Assembly (NCBI RefSeq): GCF_900115125.1 | Contig: NZ_FOVJ01000001.1 | Coordinates: 901,852 to 965,851, forward strand | Origin: Nitrosospira briensis | Lineage (GTDB): Bacteria > Pseudomonadota > Gammaproteobacteria > Burkholderiales > Nitrosomonadaceae | Direction: 5' to 3' | DNA: 64,000 nt | In this document: piece after piece, positions 63,529-64,000 of the stretch | Numbering within the stretch: position 1 is the stretch's first letter | How the letters are laid out: every line of letters begins with the position of its first letter | The notes under the pieces: generated by a model | Told to the model about the DNA's origin: nothing | Database searches by the model: none | What the model saw: only the letters and a program-made list of their open reading frames with translations | Translations under genes and position numbers: made by a program

Positions 63529-64000
63529 ATGATTGAACCGGAGATAAAGGATGGCGGAGCCAGAAAAGAGAAGAAGTCTGATTTGGCAGCCGAAAGCGAA
63601 GCGCCCGGATCAGCAGACGAAGTTCAACAGTTCAGCTTAAACGACGAAATCGAGCTGGTTGGGTCAGCTTCAACTCAAACAAATAAATCCGCGGTCGCGG
63701 TCGGTTTAAACAAGGAAATTGAGAAGTTTTCCACATCAGACCAGATTGCGCTGGGCGATCTCGAAATACGAAAGCAGTTTGCTTCCAAAATCGTCTGGTT
63801 GTTCATCGGGTCCAATATTTTTGTCATGATTGCGTTAGGTACCGGCTTCTGGTCGGATTATTCTCAGTTGGCCTCGAGGATTATCACTCAGGATCATCGC
63901 ATCATTGATAATAAGGTCATCATGACCTTACTCGGCGCGACAACTGTTCAGCTAGGGGCAGTAATTTACACCATGACTCAGGCAATCTTTCCCACGCAAA
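63529..64000 (+). CDS. Membrane protein, partial (runs off the right edge)
   Basis: From ATG at 63529 the frame is open to the window end (157 codons). A polar, acidic N-terminal region of about 85 residues is followed by a membrane segment (IVWLFIGSNIFVMIALGTGF) and a second one (VIMTLLGATTVQLGAVIYTM). The pair of TMs after a cytosolic tail resembles small membrane partners found in bacterial conflict operons, but I cannot name the family. It starts 4 bases after the RHH-like gene, so it is probably co-transcribed. Confidence 0.7.
   Translation, partial: MIEPEIKDGGARKEKKSDLAAESEAPGSADEVQQFSLNDEIELVGSASTQTNKSAVAVGLNKEIEKFSTSDQIALGDLEIRKQFASKIVWLFIGSNIFVMIALGTGFWSDYSQLASRIITQDHRIIDNKVIMTLLGATTVQLGAVIYTMTQAIFPTQ

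Noticed and set aside
1-64000. CRISPR arrays, tRNA or rRNA genes
   Set aside because: No regularly spaced direct repeats and no cloverleaf or rRNA-like stretch were noticed on reading; a covariance scan would be the decisive test.

Overview
The window looks like chromosomal DNA of a betaproteobacterium of the ammonia-oxidising Nitrosospira/Nitrosomonas kind. The main pointers are a small His-rich periplasmic protein resembling Nitrosomonas SmbP (35635-36018), a threonine synthase / homoserine dehydrogenase / alanine aminotransferase series on one strand, many copper and c-di-GMP proteins, and a set of small exported proteins without wider family names. No amo, hao or rRNA gene is present, so the taxonomic call is an inference. 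I saw no tRNA, rRNA or CRISPR array.

Layout. 1-1170: 5' part of a secreted lipoprotein with two haem-binding CxxCH motifs, cut by the window edge. 1171-1841: relic region with a broken serine resolvase. 1842-4907: an unusual fusion of a multicopper oxidase and a galactose-oxidase-like copper radical oxidase. 5465-10300: an orphan protein, a DUF1810 protein, then a leader peptide, a CPA2 antiporter, a YbdK-type carboxylate-amine ligase and a gamma-glutamyl hydrolase. 10579-15470: a radical SAM enzyme, a small exported protein, an HPF-like/baeRF pair linked to the ribosome, and an MscS channel. 16091-18576: DUF4105/DUF3015 envelope pair. 19086-25832: an RND efflux operon lying between two truncated direct copies of one IS6-family element. 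26002-32633: a second small exported paralogue, a serine/threonine dehydratase, thrC, hom, alaA and an Mth938-type protein.

32848-37337: third member of the small exported family, a beta-barrel porin with an 18-bp palindrome upstream, the SmbP-like protein, and an Xre/RES toxin-antitoxin pair. 37457-47895: signalling block made of a urea/amide-type binding protein, a 1379-residue hybrid kinase and a receiver-EAL output protein in one operon, then a deacetylase-like enzyme and a LapD-type degenerate GGDEF-EAL receptor. 48010-52083: large EF-hand-like membrane protein, class I aldolase, CrcB fluoride channel and DUF190 protein.

52084-53456: an intergenic region holding two diverged copies of a roughly 340-bp element. 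Each copy has a structured leader with compensatory base changes, an intrinsic terminator and a 43-residue exported peptide. 53457-57884: a large membrane receptor-like protein with two companions. 58055-64000: a convergent accessory block with an alpha/beta hydrolase overlapping a caspase-STAND-WD40 protein (conflict or regulated-cell-death architecture), and divergently a small ribbon-helix-helix-like protein followed by a membrane protein that runs off the right edge.

The best candidates for something new are the duplicated RNA-plus-peptide element, the caspase/hydrolase locus, the three-member YLYGR small-protein family and the double copper oxidase fusion.
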